Shown here: positions 10,347-19,039 of the stretch, one piece after another
Layout of the letters: each line of letters starts with the position of its first letter
How positions within the stretch are numbered: position 1 is the stretch's first letter
From: an uncultured Bacteroidota bacterium
GTDB lineage: Bacteria; Bacteroidota; Bacteroidia; UKL13-3
Direction of reading: 5' to 3'
DNA length: 64,000 bases
Assembly (NCBI GenBank): GCA_903850915.1
Contig: CAINMV010000023.1
Location: 62,001 to 126,000 of the forward strand
Position numbers and translations under genes: made by a program
The notes under the pieces: model-generated
The model's input: the letters and a program-made list of their open reading frames with translations, nothing else
Told to the model about the DNA's origin: nothing
Databases searched by the model: none

Positions 10347-12194
10347 ATGAAATTCCTACTTTCTTTAATTTTACTCAGTAGCTTTAGTTTAAATATATTT
10401 TCACAATCGCAGAAAAAAATTATAGTTCCTCTTGCTGCCGCTATAAATGCAGCTGCAATTCCGGACGGGTTTGATGTAAATATACTTACAATAAAGTCTC
10501 AACCGCATCCTGCTTCTGGGTCTGAGCTCTTAAAAAGGCAATTAAACGAAGAACGACAGGTAAAACAGCAAAAACCAATTTCATTAAACAAAACAAATAC
10601 TACCAATAACGCGGCCACGCCTATCCTACTAAAAGTGTTTCAAGCAAACTTTGCGAGTAGCATTCCAAACGATAATCATATGGCTATTTCTAATGGTGGA
10701 AAAATAGTAAGTGTGGTAAATAGTAATGTGCGCATGTACGATGAAACCGGAACACTTATTTTCACAAAGGGACTTAGTGCCTTTAGCAGTGCAATTGGAA
10801 ACTATGCGAACATTTCCGATCCTCGGGTACTTTACGATCAAGAATCTGATCGCTTCATAATGTTGTATTTCAGCGGATACTACGCTACAAATAGCACAAT
10901 TATTGTTGGATTTAGCAAAACAAATGATCCAACTGCACTTTGGAATTTCTATAAGGTCCCTGGGAATCCTTATAATGACACCTCTTGGAGTGATTACCCA
11001 ATTCTTACCTTAACAAAAGGTGAACTTTTCTTTACCTTTAACTTATTACAAGATGGTATTGTTGATTGGCGTAAGGCCTTTAAACAAAGTATTATTTGGC
11101 AGGTCGATAAGCAAAAAGGCTATGCTGGCGATTCCCTAATAACAAAAGTCTGGGGCGATATAAAATATAATGGTAGGCCATTATGGAACATTTGTCCGGC
11201 ACAAGGTGGCAGCGCGCTTCAAAACAACGGTGTTTATTTTGTTTCAGTTCGACCTAGCGACCTACAAAATGATAGCGTATTTCTAACCTATTTAAGTGGC
11301 ACTTTGGTAAGCAGCAGTCCTCAACTAACCACACGCGTATTCAAACAAAACAAAACCTATGGGTTGCCACCAAATGTTCCAATGCCCAACAGAAATTACT
11401 TACAAACCAACGATGCACGTGTATTAAGTGCTACTATTGAGAACAACATGTTGCATTATGTTCAAAACACCATCGACACCACCTTTAACACAGCAGGCGT
11501 TTATTATGGACGAATTGCCAATCCACAAAACAGCAATCCTATACTTACCGCAACAATAATCCGCAACGACACGATGGACTATGGCTACCCTTCAGTAGCC
11601 TATGTTGGCGGAGGTTTGACGGACAATAGTGTGATGATTACCTGTTCCCATACCTCAAAAAACATTAAACCTGGCACATCTGTTTTTTATGCCGATCGAT
11701 TAGGACAAATTTCATCGCAGCTAAGATGTAAGGATGGTGAAGGTTGGATTAACGCCTTAACAGATACAAACGAACGTTGGGGCGATTATACTGGCATACA
11801 ACGAAAATACAATGAGGCAGGCATAGCTTGGCTTTGCGGATCTTACGGCGACCCATTAAGCGGATATTATCGCACATGGATTTCGAAGGTGAAAAATAAT
11901 GATTACAGCTTTGGAATCGCGCCTAAAATAGAAGAAACGAAACTAACGCAACTATATCCAAATCCCACAAAAAACCTTGTAAATGTAGAGTTTGAAGCAA
12001 CTAATAAATCAAATATTATTGCAGATGTATTTGATATAAATGGCAAGTACGTTGCGCATGTTTATGAAGATGCTGTGCATGATGGGCTAAACAGATTTAC
12101 TTTCAACACCAATACCTTTAGCAAAGGGATTTACTTTTTAAAAATAACTACATCGGGTAAGACCATAGTAAATAAGAAATTTGTGGTAGACTAA
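10347..12194 (+). CDS. Secreted protein with T9SS sorting domain, function unknown
   Basis: The 615-residue protein has a signal peptide (MKFLLSLILLSSFSLNIFSQ), a long central region with no motif I can name, and a C-terminal type A sorting domain starting at LYPNPTKN (about residue 540) and ending VNKKFVVD. The central part (residues about 100-510) looks like a beta-propeller or sialidase-like fold, with repeated D-P-R, W-x-x-Y and WGDYTG segments, but that is only an impression. It should be exported through the SprA system and either kept on the surface or released. The start ATG is fixed by the signal peptide; no alternative Met exists nearby. The stop codon is 1 bp from the convergent rsgA stop. 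Confidence 0.75.
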   Translation: MKFLLSLILLSSFSLNIFSQSQKKIIVPLAAAINAAAIPDGFDVNILTIKSQPHPASGSELLKRQLNEERQVKQQKPISLNKTNTTNNAATPILLKVFQANFASSIPNDNHMAISNGGKIVSVVNSNVRMYDETGTLIFTKGLSAFSSAIGNYANISDPRVLYDQESDRFIMLYFSGYYATNSTIIVGFSKTNDPTALWNFYKVPGNPYNDTSWSDYPILTLTKGELFFTFNLLQDGIVDWRKAFKQSIIWQVDKQKGYAGDSLITKVWGDIKYNGRPLWNICPAQGGSALQNNGVYFVSVRPSDLQNDSVFLTYLSGTLVSSSPQLTTRVFKQNKTYGLPPNVPMPNRNYLQTNDARVLSATIENNMLHYVQNTIDTTFNTAGVYYGRIANPQNSNPILTATIIRNDTMDYGYPSVAYVGGGLTDNSVMITCSHTSKNIKPGTSVFYADRLGQISSQLRCKDGEGWINALTDTNERWGDYTGIQRKYNEAGIAWLCGSYGDPLSGYYRTWISKVKNNDYSFGIAPKIEETKLTQLYPNPTKNLVNVEFEATNKSNIIADVFDINGKYVAHVYEDAVHDGLNRFTFNTNTFSKGIYFLKITTSGKTIVNKKFVVD

Positions 12195-12195
12195 T

Positions 12196-13098
12196 TTACT
12201 CGCTGAAGTACATACTTAAATAACTTTCATAACGCGCAATAGAAATTTTAGCAGCCGTAACAGCTTCTTTTACTGCGCATTCGGGTTCATTTACGTGCAG
12301 GCAATCATTGAATTTGCATAGAGGGGCAAATGATGTAAACTCAATCATATATTCTTTAATCTCATTCTTGGAGAGATGAATAACACCAAAATCTTTGATT
12401 CCAGGAGTGTCGATGATAAATGCATCATGGAATAACTCGTGCATTTCGGCAAAAGTGGTCGTATGTTTGCCTTTATTATTCGACTCTGAAATAATTCCTG
12501 TACGAAGGTTAAATTCTGGATTAAGTTTATTAATGAGTGTAGATTTCCCAGTACCGGAGTGGCCAGCAATCAATGAAGTTTTACTAGTAAATAACAACTT
12601 GATTGTTTCAATATGAAAGCCAGTTTTTGCTGAAACTTCATAACAAGGATATCCAATATCCTCATACATTTCAACTATTTTTTTTTGATACCATTTGGCC
12701 TCCTCATCAAGTAAATCATATTTATTAAAAACTAAAATAGTTGGGATATGAAATGATGCCGCAGCCACTAAAAACCGATCAATGAAACCTAACGAAGTCA
12801 GCGGAGATGTGGTAGTAACAAACATAATCGCTTGGTCGATATTACTTGCGATAATGTGCGTTTGTTTAGACAGATTATTGGACTTACGAATGATATAATT
12901 TGAACGTGGAAAAATTGTTTTAATCATGTAGTCTGGTGAATCTTCCAACACCTCAACATGATCCCCAACAGCAATTGGATTGGTGCTTTTAATTCCTTGA
13001 AGCCTAAATTTCCCTTTTATTCTTGCTTCTATGATGCTGCCATTTTCAAGCCTTACCACATACCAACTCCCGGTTGATTTAAATACAATTCCCCTCAT
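12196..13098 (-). CDS. rsgA: Ribosome small-subunit-dependent GTPase RsgA
   Basis: RsgA is a circularly permuted GTPase that checks late 30S maturation. The 300-residue product has an N-terminal OB fold (about 1-70), then the permuted order G4 (NKYD, 125-128), G1 P-loop (GHSGTGKST, 179-187) and G3 (DTPG, 230-233). The C-terminal zinc finger is C261-x4-C266-x-H268-x5-C274. The start codon overlaps the stop of the upstream gene (ATGA), so the two are cotranscribed and probably translationally coupled. Confidence 0.96.
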   Translation of the reverse strand: MRGIVFKSTGSWYVVRLENGSIIEARIKGKFRLQGIKSTNPIAVGDHVEVLEDSPDYMIKTIFPRSNYIIRKSNNLSKQTHIIASNIDQAIMFVTTTSPLTSLGFIDRFLVAAASFHIPTILVFNKYDLLDEEAKWYQKKIVEMYEDIGYPCYEVSAKTGFHIETIKLLFTSKTSLIAGHSGTGKSTLINKLNPEFNLRTGIISESNNKGKHTTTFAEMHELFHDAFIIDTPGIKDFGVIHLSKNEIKEYMIEFTSFAPLCKFNDCLHVNEPECAVKEAVTAAKISIARYESYLSMYFSE

Positions 13099-14261
13099 TC
13101 GAAATCTTTGTATAACAAATACTTTTTACGCATCAATTTATATTTCTTTAATCCTTCATCCCACGACTTCTGAATTTCTTCGATAGACTTACCTGCAATT
13201 ATTTGCTTTCGCAATTGGTCGGTTCCTGCAAGCTTATCAAAGTAATTATTAAAGAATTTAGTTTTGTCTGTGCTTTTTTCGTAGAACCCTTGCAGCCAAT
13301 ATAAGTAGAGACGCTTGGACGTAACGATATACGAATCACAAAAATTAGTAAGATCAAACCCTGAACAAATTTGATTTTTATATAAAGGAGCATCAGAAAT
13401 ACCCGGAATCACTTTAGGTATAAATTTTATTCTGCCATCGGCAAAATTTGGCCTTCCAATTTGCTGAAACGGCTTATCCGTGCCTCGACCAACACTTACA
13501 TCGGTGCCTTCAAAGAAACACAAGCTCGGATACAAATAAACACTTTGAGAAGTTGGCAAATTTGGGGATGGCTTTACAGGCAGAGGATACAACGTATTAT
13601 GATCATAACCGGTAACTTTTAATAGTATTATTTTACACCAAAGATTGTCACCTAGCCAATGTTCCCCATTAATCATCTGCGCATATTCGGCAATGGTCAT
13701 GCCATGCACAACAGGCACCGGATGCATTCCAACAAATGATTTGAAAGCCGTATCTAAAATTGGGCCATCAATATAATATCCATTTGGATTAGGCCTATCT
13801 AAAATTATTACAGTCTTCTTGTTTTCCGCGCAGGCCTGCATTACATAATGCAAAGTGCTAATGAAGGTATAAAAACGAGCCCCAACATCCTGAATGTCAA
13901 AAATTACAATATCTACATCACTTAAATCTTGTACCGAAGGCTTGAAATTTTTGCCATAAAGCGAGATAACTTTCAATCCTGTTTTTTTATCAATGCTCGT
14001 TGAAATTTTCGCACCTGCCTCATTATCACCTCGAAATCCATGTTCAGGCGCAAATATTTTTTTAATGTCCACCTTTAATTTCTGCAAGGTATCCACCAGA
14101 TGCACTTGACCAATTACAGCTGTTTGGTTGACCACCAATGCAACTCTCTTATCTTTTATAAGAGGTAAATAATATTTCAGTTGCTCTGCTCCAGTGACAA
14201 TTTTTTGCGCGAGGACGGCATTACTGATAAAAACTAATAAAATAAATATACTTTTACGCAT
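13095..14261 (-). CDS. namZ: DUF1343 / NamZ-type exo-beta-N-acetylmuramidase
   Basis: The product has 388 residues with a signal peptide (MRKSIFILLVFISNAVLAQ). The mature protein is a full-length DUF1343 (GH171) protein: the family landmarks LVVNQTA, APEHGFRGD, DVDIVIFDIQDVGARFYT, DRPNPNG, GMTIAEYAQMING and FFEGTDVSVGRGT are all present. Characterised NamZ enzymes remove terminal N-acetylmuramic acid from peptidoglycan fragments, so a role in cell-wall turnover in the periplasm is likely. It is the first gene of a two-gene unit with rsgA. A TAATTTTG -7 box lies at 14282-14289, 20 nt before the ATG. Confidence 0.88.
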   Translation of the reverse strand: MRKSIFILLVFISNAVLAQKIVTGAEQLKYYLPLIKDKRVALVVNQTAVIGQVHLVDTLQKLKVDIKKIFAPEHGFRGDNEAGAKISTSIDKKTGLKVISLYGKNFKPSVQDLSDVDIVIFDIQDVGARFYTFISTLHYVMQACAENKKTVIILDRPNPNGYYIDGPILDTAFKSFVGMHPVPVVHGMTIAEYAQMINGEHWLGDNLWCKIILLKVTGYDHNTLYPLPVKPSPNLPTSQSVYLYPSLCFFEGTDVSVGRGTDKPFQQIGRPNFADGRIKFIPKVIPGISDAPLYKNQICSGFDLTNFCDSYIVTSKRLYLYWLQGFYEKSTDKTKFFNNYFDKLAGTDQLRKQIIAGKSIEEIQKSWDEGLKKYKLMRKKYLLYKDFE

Positions 14262-14281
14262 GATTTTTTAGGAATACAAAC

Positions 14282-14289
14282 CAAAATTA
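14282..14289 (-). promoter_or_regulatory. Candidate -7 box for namZ-rsgA
   Basis: On the minus strand this reads TAATTTTG (TAnnTTTG), 20 nt before the ATG. I found no -33 TTG at the right spacing, so it is tentative. Confidence 0.3.
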
Positions 14290-14320
14290 TCATTTTCGTT
14301 GCAATAATACTTGTTAAATT

Positions 14321-15538
14321 TTGAACCTACCGTTTTTTTTATCGCGAAAGCTTAAGTTTGGAGGCAATACTATAAATGCAAAGGTGATGCAACGCATTGC
14401 TGTTGGCACTGTTTTGGTAAGTATTGTTGTTATGCAATTGTCTTTTGCAGTGATGCATGGCTTTAGAAACGAGGTTACATCCATAGTAAAAAACTTCAAT
14501 GCTGATATTGTAATAAAACGTCTATCCTTTAATAGCACACTCGAAAATGCCCCAATAGAGAACTTTCCGCAAATAATAGAAACTATAAATCAAGAGAAAA
14601 CTATTGTAAGAAGTTTCCCATTAGCAACCAAGCCAGGCATTATTAACACCGGAAATGAAATTGAAGGTGTGGTATTACGTGGAGTTAATCAGGATTACGA
14701 CAGCAATTACTTCAAACATTTTATTATTGAAGGGACTTTTATCCATTTTAAGTCTGAAAGTCCCACCAAAGACATTGTAATTTCTTCGTTTTTCGCAAAC
14801 AGACTAATGTTAAAAATTGGCGATAAACTGCCCGTTTATTTCATGCAGGATACCATACGTGTTAAGCAGTTTGTGGTATGCGGAATTTATGAAACTGGCA
14901 TGGAAGACCTAGATACCAAATTTGCACTTTGCGATATACGACATCTACAAAAAGTAAATTACTGGCAGTCAAATTTCGCAAGTTCAATTTTGGCGGAGAC
15001 CAAGCCTGGTGGCGATAATAATAAAATAAAAGAGGAAATACAACTGCAATTAGGAAATGATTATTCTGCCCAGACTTTGCAAGAAGTATATCCGCAACTC
15101 TTCGACTGGCTATCGTTAGTTGACACTAATGCTGTTATAATTTCTGTGCTTATGCTTATTGTCTCATGCATCAGCATGATTACGGTTTTGCTTATTGTGA
15201 TTCTCGATAAAACACAAACAATTGGAACCTTAAAGGCCCTAGGACTAAGCAATGGCAATACAATTAGAGTGTTTTGGTATAAATCAGCACGTATTATCCT
15301 ACGTGGCATTTTTTGGGGCAACATCGTTTTCCTGATGATTGCTTTTATGCAAACCCAATTTCACATTATACAACTTCCGAAAAAAGATTATTACGTTAGC
15401 AATGTACCAATTGCAATAAACTGGGCAGAAGTTGTAATAATTGACCTTGGCACATTGGCGCTTTGTTTGTTGTGTATGCTTTTACCGGTTCAAATTGTTA
15501 GCCGTGTGAATACTGTTAAAGTACTCCGCTTTAATTGA
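14321..15538 (+). CDS. FtsX/LolE-type ABC transporter permease
   Basis: The 405-residue protein has the MacB/FtsX architecture: one N-terminal membrane helix (about 23-45), a large extracytoplasmic domain (about 45-260), then three helices near residues 270-300, 320-345 and 370-395. The segment GTLKALGLSNGNTIRVFWYKS between helices is typical of LolC/LolE-like permeases, which move lipoproteins or other lipidic substrates out of the inner membrane with an ATPase partner. No ATPase gene is adjacent. The start must be the TTG at 14321 (MNLPFFLSRKL), because an in-frame stop lies 6 nt upstream and this N-terminus matches the family. Confidence 0.82.
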   Translation: MNLPFFLSRKLKFGGNTINAKVMQRIAVGTVLVSIVVMQLSFAVMHGFRNEVTSIVKNFNADIVIKRLSFNSTLENAPIENFPQIIETINQEKTIVRSFPLATKPGIINTGNEIEGVVLRGVNQDYDSNYFKHFIIEGTFIHFKSESPTKDIVISSFFANRLMLKIGDKLPVYFMQDTIRVKQFVVCGIYETGMEDLDTKFALCDIRHLQKVNYWQSNFASSILAETKPGGDNNKIKEEIQLQLGNDYSAQTLQEVYPQLFDWLSLVDTNAVIISVLMLIVSCISMITVLLIVILDKTQTIGTLKALGLSNGNTIRVFWYKSARIILRGIFWGNIVFLMIAFMQTQFHIIQLPKKDYYVSNVPIAINWAEVVIIDLGTLALCLLCMLLPVQIVSRVNTVKVLRFN

Positions 15539-15696
15539 TATTGAGGGGATTAATATAAAATACTTACTAAAGGTCGATTTATCGTTGAATTAAACACCGA
15601 TTGCAGCTCGAAAAGAAATTTTGATAACCTAAAATATTTCATCAAGTTTGCATTAGTAAACAACACATCTCTTTTCTCACTTTAACCGGTCTAATT

Positions 15697-15990
15697 ATGG
15701 AAGCTTCACAAACACAAATTGATGGTCATTTAGACATCTTCACTAAAAACAACGAAATTTTCATTAATGGCGATTCTGTTGGATTACGTTCATTATCAAA
15801 TCTTCTTCTTCAAATGGCAAATATTATCGAAGAAGATGATGAGAATTTAAACGCTGGAGATAGAGAGCACATAAGCTTAACCCCAAATAAAGACCTGTCG
15901 AAGAGTTCCGATGCTCTTACTATTGGCCGCTTAGAAGCCAAATTCACTGGAAACTTCTACGAAGGTTATATTCCAAGAGAAAACAATTAG
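15697..15990 (+). CDS. Small protein resembling Imm32-family immunity proteins
   Basis: The 97-residue acidic protein has no signal peptide. A segment at residues 20-45 (NEIFINGDSVGLRSLSNLL) followed by a polar stretch with REHISLTP and SSDALTIGRLE fits, by eye, the pattern of Imm32 domains: a GD-x-x-GL-x-x-L motif, then a His-containing strand, then S-x-x-L-x-I. Imm32 members are predicted antitoxins of contact-dependent toxin systems, but no toxin gene is adjacent, and related stand-alone copies may have other roles. It is flanked by the FtsX-like permease (158 bp upstream) and convergent lpxK (25 bp). Family assignment is tentative. Confidence 0.5.
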   Translation: MEASQTQIDGHLDIFTKNNEIFINGDSVGLRSLSNLLLQMANIIEEDDENLNAGDREHISLTPNKDLSKSSDALTIGRLEAKFTGNFYEGYIPRENN

Positions 15991-16015
15991 TGCCATTGGA
16001 GGTCTCCCAATGCCT

Positions 16016-17050
16016 TTAATCAATGATGGAAACCGACCTAATATAGTCGATTACTAAGGTATTGAATTTCTGCTCCTTTTCTAAGAAACTTACCTCGATA
16101 GGTAAATAATAAATTGGAATGTTTTTAAATTGATTTTCCAATTCGGTGGCACGAATGCGCATCCAATCTTTTTCGGTACAAATCACAATTTTATCACTGG
16201 ATATTTTGGAAAATCGATGCACGATATCATCAATTTCCGTTACATCAAAAGCATGATGATCTTTATATTCTAGAGGGATTATTGACTTAAAATGACGCTC
16301 ACAATAATTTTCAAATGGAGCCGCATTAGCAATTCCAGAAAACACCAAGGCGTTTAAACTTCCCAGGTTTTCAAGTGTTAATCCGCTAAAAGCGTGCACT
16401 GGGGCACCGTAATTGATTGTAGTAAAGAAAACATGCTGATGCGATAACGGTCGTATTTTCTTTATATATTCTTTTTTAGTTACTTCAGTAATTTCCAACG
16501 GACATTTAGTAACAATAATAACATCCGCCCTATTGTAACCAGAGGCCCATTCGCGCAACGTTCCAGCCGGAAGCAAGAAGTCGTTGAAAAAAGGTTTCTC
16601 AAATGTAGTTAATAAAATATTTAATCCGGGTTTTACAGAACGATGTTGATAGGCATCATCCATAATTATAACATCTGTTTCCGGATGATCGGCGATTAAA
16701 TTTGGTATGGCAAACAATCGTTTTTCGCAAACTACGACCAAGGTATCTTTGAATTTTGTGGCATACAATAACGGCTCATCTCCAATCTCTTCGGCAATAC
16801 TATTCGAATCAGCGAGGATATATCCAAGCGACTTTCGTCCATAACCTCGACTAAGAGTAGCTGTTTTATAATGAGCTTCCAAAAGACGTAAAAGATACTC
16901 CACATGTGGCGTTTTGCCTGTACCACCGACAGCAAGATTTCCAACATTTACTACAGGCAAGTCAAATTGCTGTTCCGGATAAACATCCCAATCGAACATT
17001 TTATTTCGAATCCAAATGCCCAGCCCATAGAGCAAAGCGAAAGGAAACAT
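16016..17050 (-). CDS. lpxK: Tetraacyldisaccharide 4'-kinase (lipid A synthesis)
   Basis: LpxK phosphorylates the 4'-position of the lipid A disaccharide at the inner membrane. The product is about 344 residues. An N-terminal hydrophobic helix (MFPFALLYGLGIWIR) is followed by the Walker A motif VGNLAVGGTGKTP, the TLSRGYGRKS segment, IIMDDAYQH (catalytic Asp region) and TEKDWMRI near the C-terminus. Reading can be extended to a TTG at 17092, but that TTG lies inside the gene's own -7 promoter box and next to the divergent nif3 start, so I choose the ATG ending at 17050. This shows the organism makes lipid A. Confidence 0.92.
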   Translation of the reverse strand: MFPFALLYGLGIWIRNKMFDWDVYPEQQFDLPVVNVGNLAVGGTGKTPHVEYLLRLLEAHYKTATLSRGYGRKSLGYILADSNSIAEEIGDEPLLYATKFKDTLVVVCEKRLFAIPNLIADHPETDVIIMDDAYQHRSVKPGLNILLTTFEKPFFNDFLLPAGTLREWASGYNRADVIIVTKCPLEITEVTKKEYIKKIRPLSHQHVFFTTINYGAPVHAFSGLTLENLGSLNALVFSGIANAAPFENYCERHFKSIIPLEYKDHHAFDVTEIDDIVHRFSKISSDKIVICTEKDWMRIRATELENQFKNIPIYYLPIEVSFLEKEQKFNTLVIDYIRSVSIID

Positions 17051-17081
17051 GAGGTATTTAAAAACTATCAATATTGAAATG

Positions 17082-17089
17082 TATTTTTG
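17082..17089 (+). promoter_or_regulatory. -7 box for nif3 (half of a perfect palindrome)
   Basis: TATTTTTG fits TAnnTTTG and lies 15 nt before the nif3 ATG. It shares a perfect 16-bp palindrome (17082-17097) with the lpxK -7 box on the other strand. No -33 TTG is seen at the right spacing. Confidence 0.45.
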
Positions 17090-17119
17090 CAAAAATAGGG
17101 AATCATGTTACAAATCAAA
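17090..17119 (-). promoter_or_regulatory. Two-box promoter for lpxK
   Basis: On the minus strand TTTG (17119-17116), 18 nt, TATTTTTG (17097-17090). The -33 box lies inside the nif3 coding region. The inferred transcript start, near 17083, leaves a leader of about 33 nt before the ATG ending at 17050. Confidence 0.55.
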
Positions 17120-18208
17120 GATATCGTTAATTACCTCGAAGCAATTGCGCCTCCAGTTTTACAAGAAAGTTATGATAATAGCGGATTACTGTTGGGTAAT
17201 GGTGAAACGGAAATCAGCAAAATACTTATTTGCCTCGATAGCAATGAAGATGTTGTTGATGAGGCTATTGCTAAAGGTTGTAATTTAATTGTTGCACATC
17301 ACCCTATTATTTGGGGCGGATTAAAGCGTATTAACGGGAAAAACATGACCGAGCGTGTGGTAATAAAAGCCATTAAGAATGATATCGCTATATATGCTTG
17401 CCATACGAATTTGGATAAGGTGAAAATTGGGGTAAATCGCAAGTTTGCAGAGAAGCTGCAACTGAAAGATTTAAACATTTTAAAGCCTGAAAGAGGGCAT
17501 TTAAAGAAACTTGTTACGTATATCCCAAAAACACATTTAGAAACATTACGCACGGCCCTTTCGAATGCAGGTGCTGGTGCCCTTGGCAATTATGATTGCT
17601 GTTCTTTTGAATCGACAGGTACTGGAACTTTTCGCGGCAACGCAGAAAGTAATCCCTTTATAGGACAAGCCGGGCAGCTCAGTCATGAAATCGAACATCG
17701 ATTAGAGGTTATATTCCCCGTTTATCTTCAACACAAAATAGTTGAAGCGCTCAAAAAAAACCATCCTTATGAAGAGATTGCTTATGACATTTATGCACTA
17801 GATAATAGCTTTGAATCAGTAGGATTGGGTATGATTGGAAATTTAGATTCAGAAATGGATGTGAATACATTTTTAAGCTGGGTAAAAAACTGCCTTCAAA
17901 CCAATTCAATACGTTTTGTAAACAGCCAACCTCATCGTAAAATTAAAAAAGTGGCCGTTTGTGGCGGGGTGGGGCACTTTTTACTTCGTGATGCTATTTC
18001 GCTTAAAGCGGATGCTTATATTACCTCAGATGTTAAATACCATGAGATGATGGAAGTCGAAAACCACCTCTTATATGCTGATATTGGACATTATGAGAGT
18101 GAAAAATACACAATGGAGTTGTTTATAGAGCTAATCTCGCAAAAATTCGCTAATATTGCGCTTCTTTTTTCAGAAAGTAATATCAACCCAGTTCAATATT
18201 TTATTTAA
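17105..18208 (+). CDS. Nif3-like dinuclear metal centre protein (YbgI/YqfO type)
   Basis: The 367-residue protein matches the long NIF3 form in which an inserted PII-like domain (about 125-235, LKKLVTYIPKTH... EEIAYDIYAL) splits the metal-binding core. Core landmarks are SYDNSGLLLG, ILICLDSNEDVVDEAI, NLIVAHHPIIW with the paired His, ACHTNLD, and C-terminal ADIGHYESEKY. Members bind two metals and form hexamers; a general enzymatic role is not established (some are annotated as GTP cyclohydrolase I type 2). It is the first gene of a unit with the zinc-ribbon protein, whose start is 4 bp past the stop. Confidence 0.9.
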   Translation: MLQIKDIVNYLEAIAPPVLQESYDNSGLLLGNGETEISKILICLDSNEDVVDEAIAKGCNLIVAHHPIIWGGLKRINGKNMTERVVIKAIKNDIAIYACHTNLDKVKIGVNRKFAEKLQLKDLNILKPERGHLKKLVTYIPKTHLETLRTALSNAGAGALGNYDCCSFESTGTGTFRGNAESNPFIGQAGQLSHEIEHRLEVIFPVYLQHKIVEALKKNHPYEEIAYDIYALDNSFESVGLGMIGNLDSEMDVNTFLSWVKNCLQTNSIRFVNSQPHRKIKKVAVCGGVGHFLLRDAISLKADAYITSDVKYHEMMEVENHLLYADIGHYESEKYTMELFIELISQKFANIALLFSESNINPVQYFI

Positions 18209-18212
18209 TACT

Positions 18213-18968
18213 ATGGCTAACAAAGCAGCAGAAATATCGGTAGAAGAAAAATTAAAAGCCCTTTACCACGTTCAATTAATCGACACTCAAATTGACAAAT
18301 TGCGTGCTGTTCGTGGCGAATTGCCTATCGAAGTAAAAGATTTGGAAGATGAAATCATTGGCTTGGAGACTCGTCAAAAGAACATCACCAATGGTATTGA
18401 AGACTTAGACAATCGCATCGTTGACTTCAGAGCGCGCATCAAAGAATCCCAAAAGTTGCTCAAAAAATATGAAGAACAACAGATGAAGGTGAAAAACAAC
18501 CGTGAATATGAAGCCATCACCAAAGAAATTGAGGTTGAAGGCCTAGAAATTCTAGCTAACGAAAAGAAAATCAAGCATGCTGGTTTCGAGAAAAACGAAA
18601 AGACCAAAGCCTTAGAATCTATTGCAGAAGAAATCGAAATCCGTAAGGGCGACTTAAAAATCAAGCAAAAGGAATTAAAAAATATTCTTGAAGAAAGCCA
18701 AATCGAAGAGGATAAAATCATGAAGACTCGCGACAAGGCCGCAGAAAGTGTTGCTGAGCGCTTAAATGTTGCTTACAACCGTATTCGTGACAATTACCGT
18801 AATGGCATCGCAGTAGCTACAATAGAGCGTAATAGCTGCAGTGGATGCTTTGCTCAAATCCCTCCTCAACGTCAGTTAGATATTAAGCAACATAAGAAGA
18901 TTACCGTTTGCGAAAACTGTGGCCGAATTTTAATCGATTCAAGCTTAATAGAAGACGCGAAAATCTAA
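18213..18968 (+). CDS. Coiled-coil protein with C-terminal C4 zinc ribbon
   Basis: The 251-residue protein is highly charged, with heptad-rich coiled coil from about residue 30 to 190 and a C-terminal zinc ribbon formed by C-S-G-C and C-E-N-C. This is the conserved partner found next to nif3 in many Bacteroidota and in other phyla (CT398/DUF-type zinc-ribbon family); its biochemical role is not established. The frame is open upstream to 18156 inside nif3, but the ATG at 18213, 4 bp past the nif3 stop, gives the family-like N-terminus MANKAAEIS. A strong terminator follows. Confidence 0.88.
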   Translation: MANKAAEISVEEKLKALYHVQLIDTQIDKLRAVRGELPIEVKDLEDEIIGLETRQKNITNGIEDLDNRIVDFRARIKESQKLLKKYEEQQMKVKNNREYEAITKEIEVEGLEILANEKKIKHAGFEKNEKTKALESIAEEIEIRKGDLKIKQKELKNILEESQIEEDKIMKTRDKAAESVAERLNVAYNRIRDNYRNGIAVATIERNSCSGCFAQIPPQRQLDIKQHKKITVCENCGRILIDSSLIEDAKI

Positions 18969-18987
18969 TTTAGCGTTGTTATACATT

Positions 18988-19020
18988 AAAAAGGCGAAGC
19001 ATCACTGCTTCGCCTTTTTT
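18988..19020 (+). terminator. Rho-independent terminator after the nif3/zinc-ribbon unit
   Basis: The stem AAAAAGGCGAAGCA / TGCTTCGCCTTTTT with a TCAC loop and a run of six Ts lies 20 nt past the stop codon. It probably also serves the convergent gene at 19040. Confidence 0.9.
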
Positions 19021-19039
19021 AATTTTTTCGGGTACCTTA

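Noticed and set aside
17051..17092. Longer lpxK start at TTG 17092
   Set aside because: The TTG lies inside the gene's own -7 box, so it could not be on the transcript; the ATG ending at 17050 fits.
17049..17288. 79-codon frame across the nif3 start
   Set aside because: It runs over both the divergent promoter palindrome and the nif3 N-terminus, which is clearly coding in another frame.
18374..18736. Open frame opposite the coiled-coil zinc-ribbon gene
   Set aside because: Antisense of the charged coiled coil; composition explained by the real gene.
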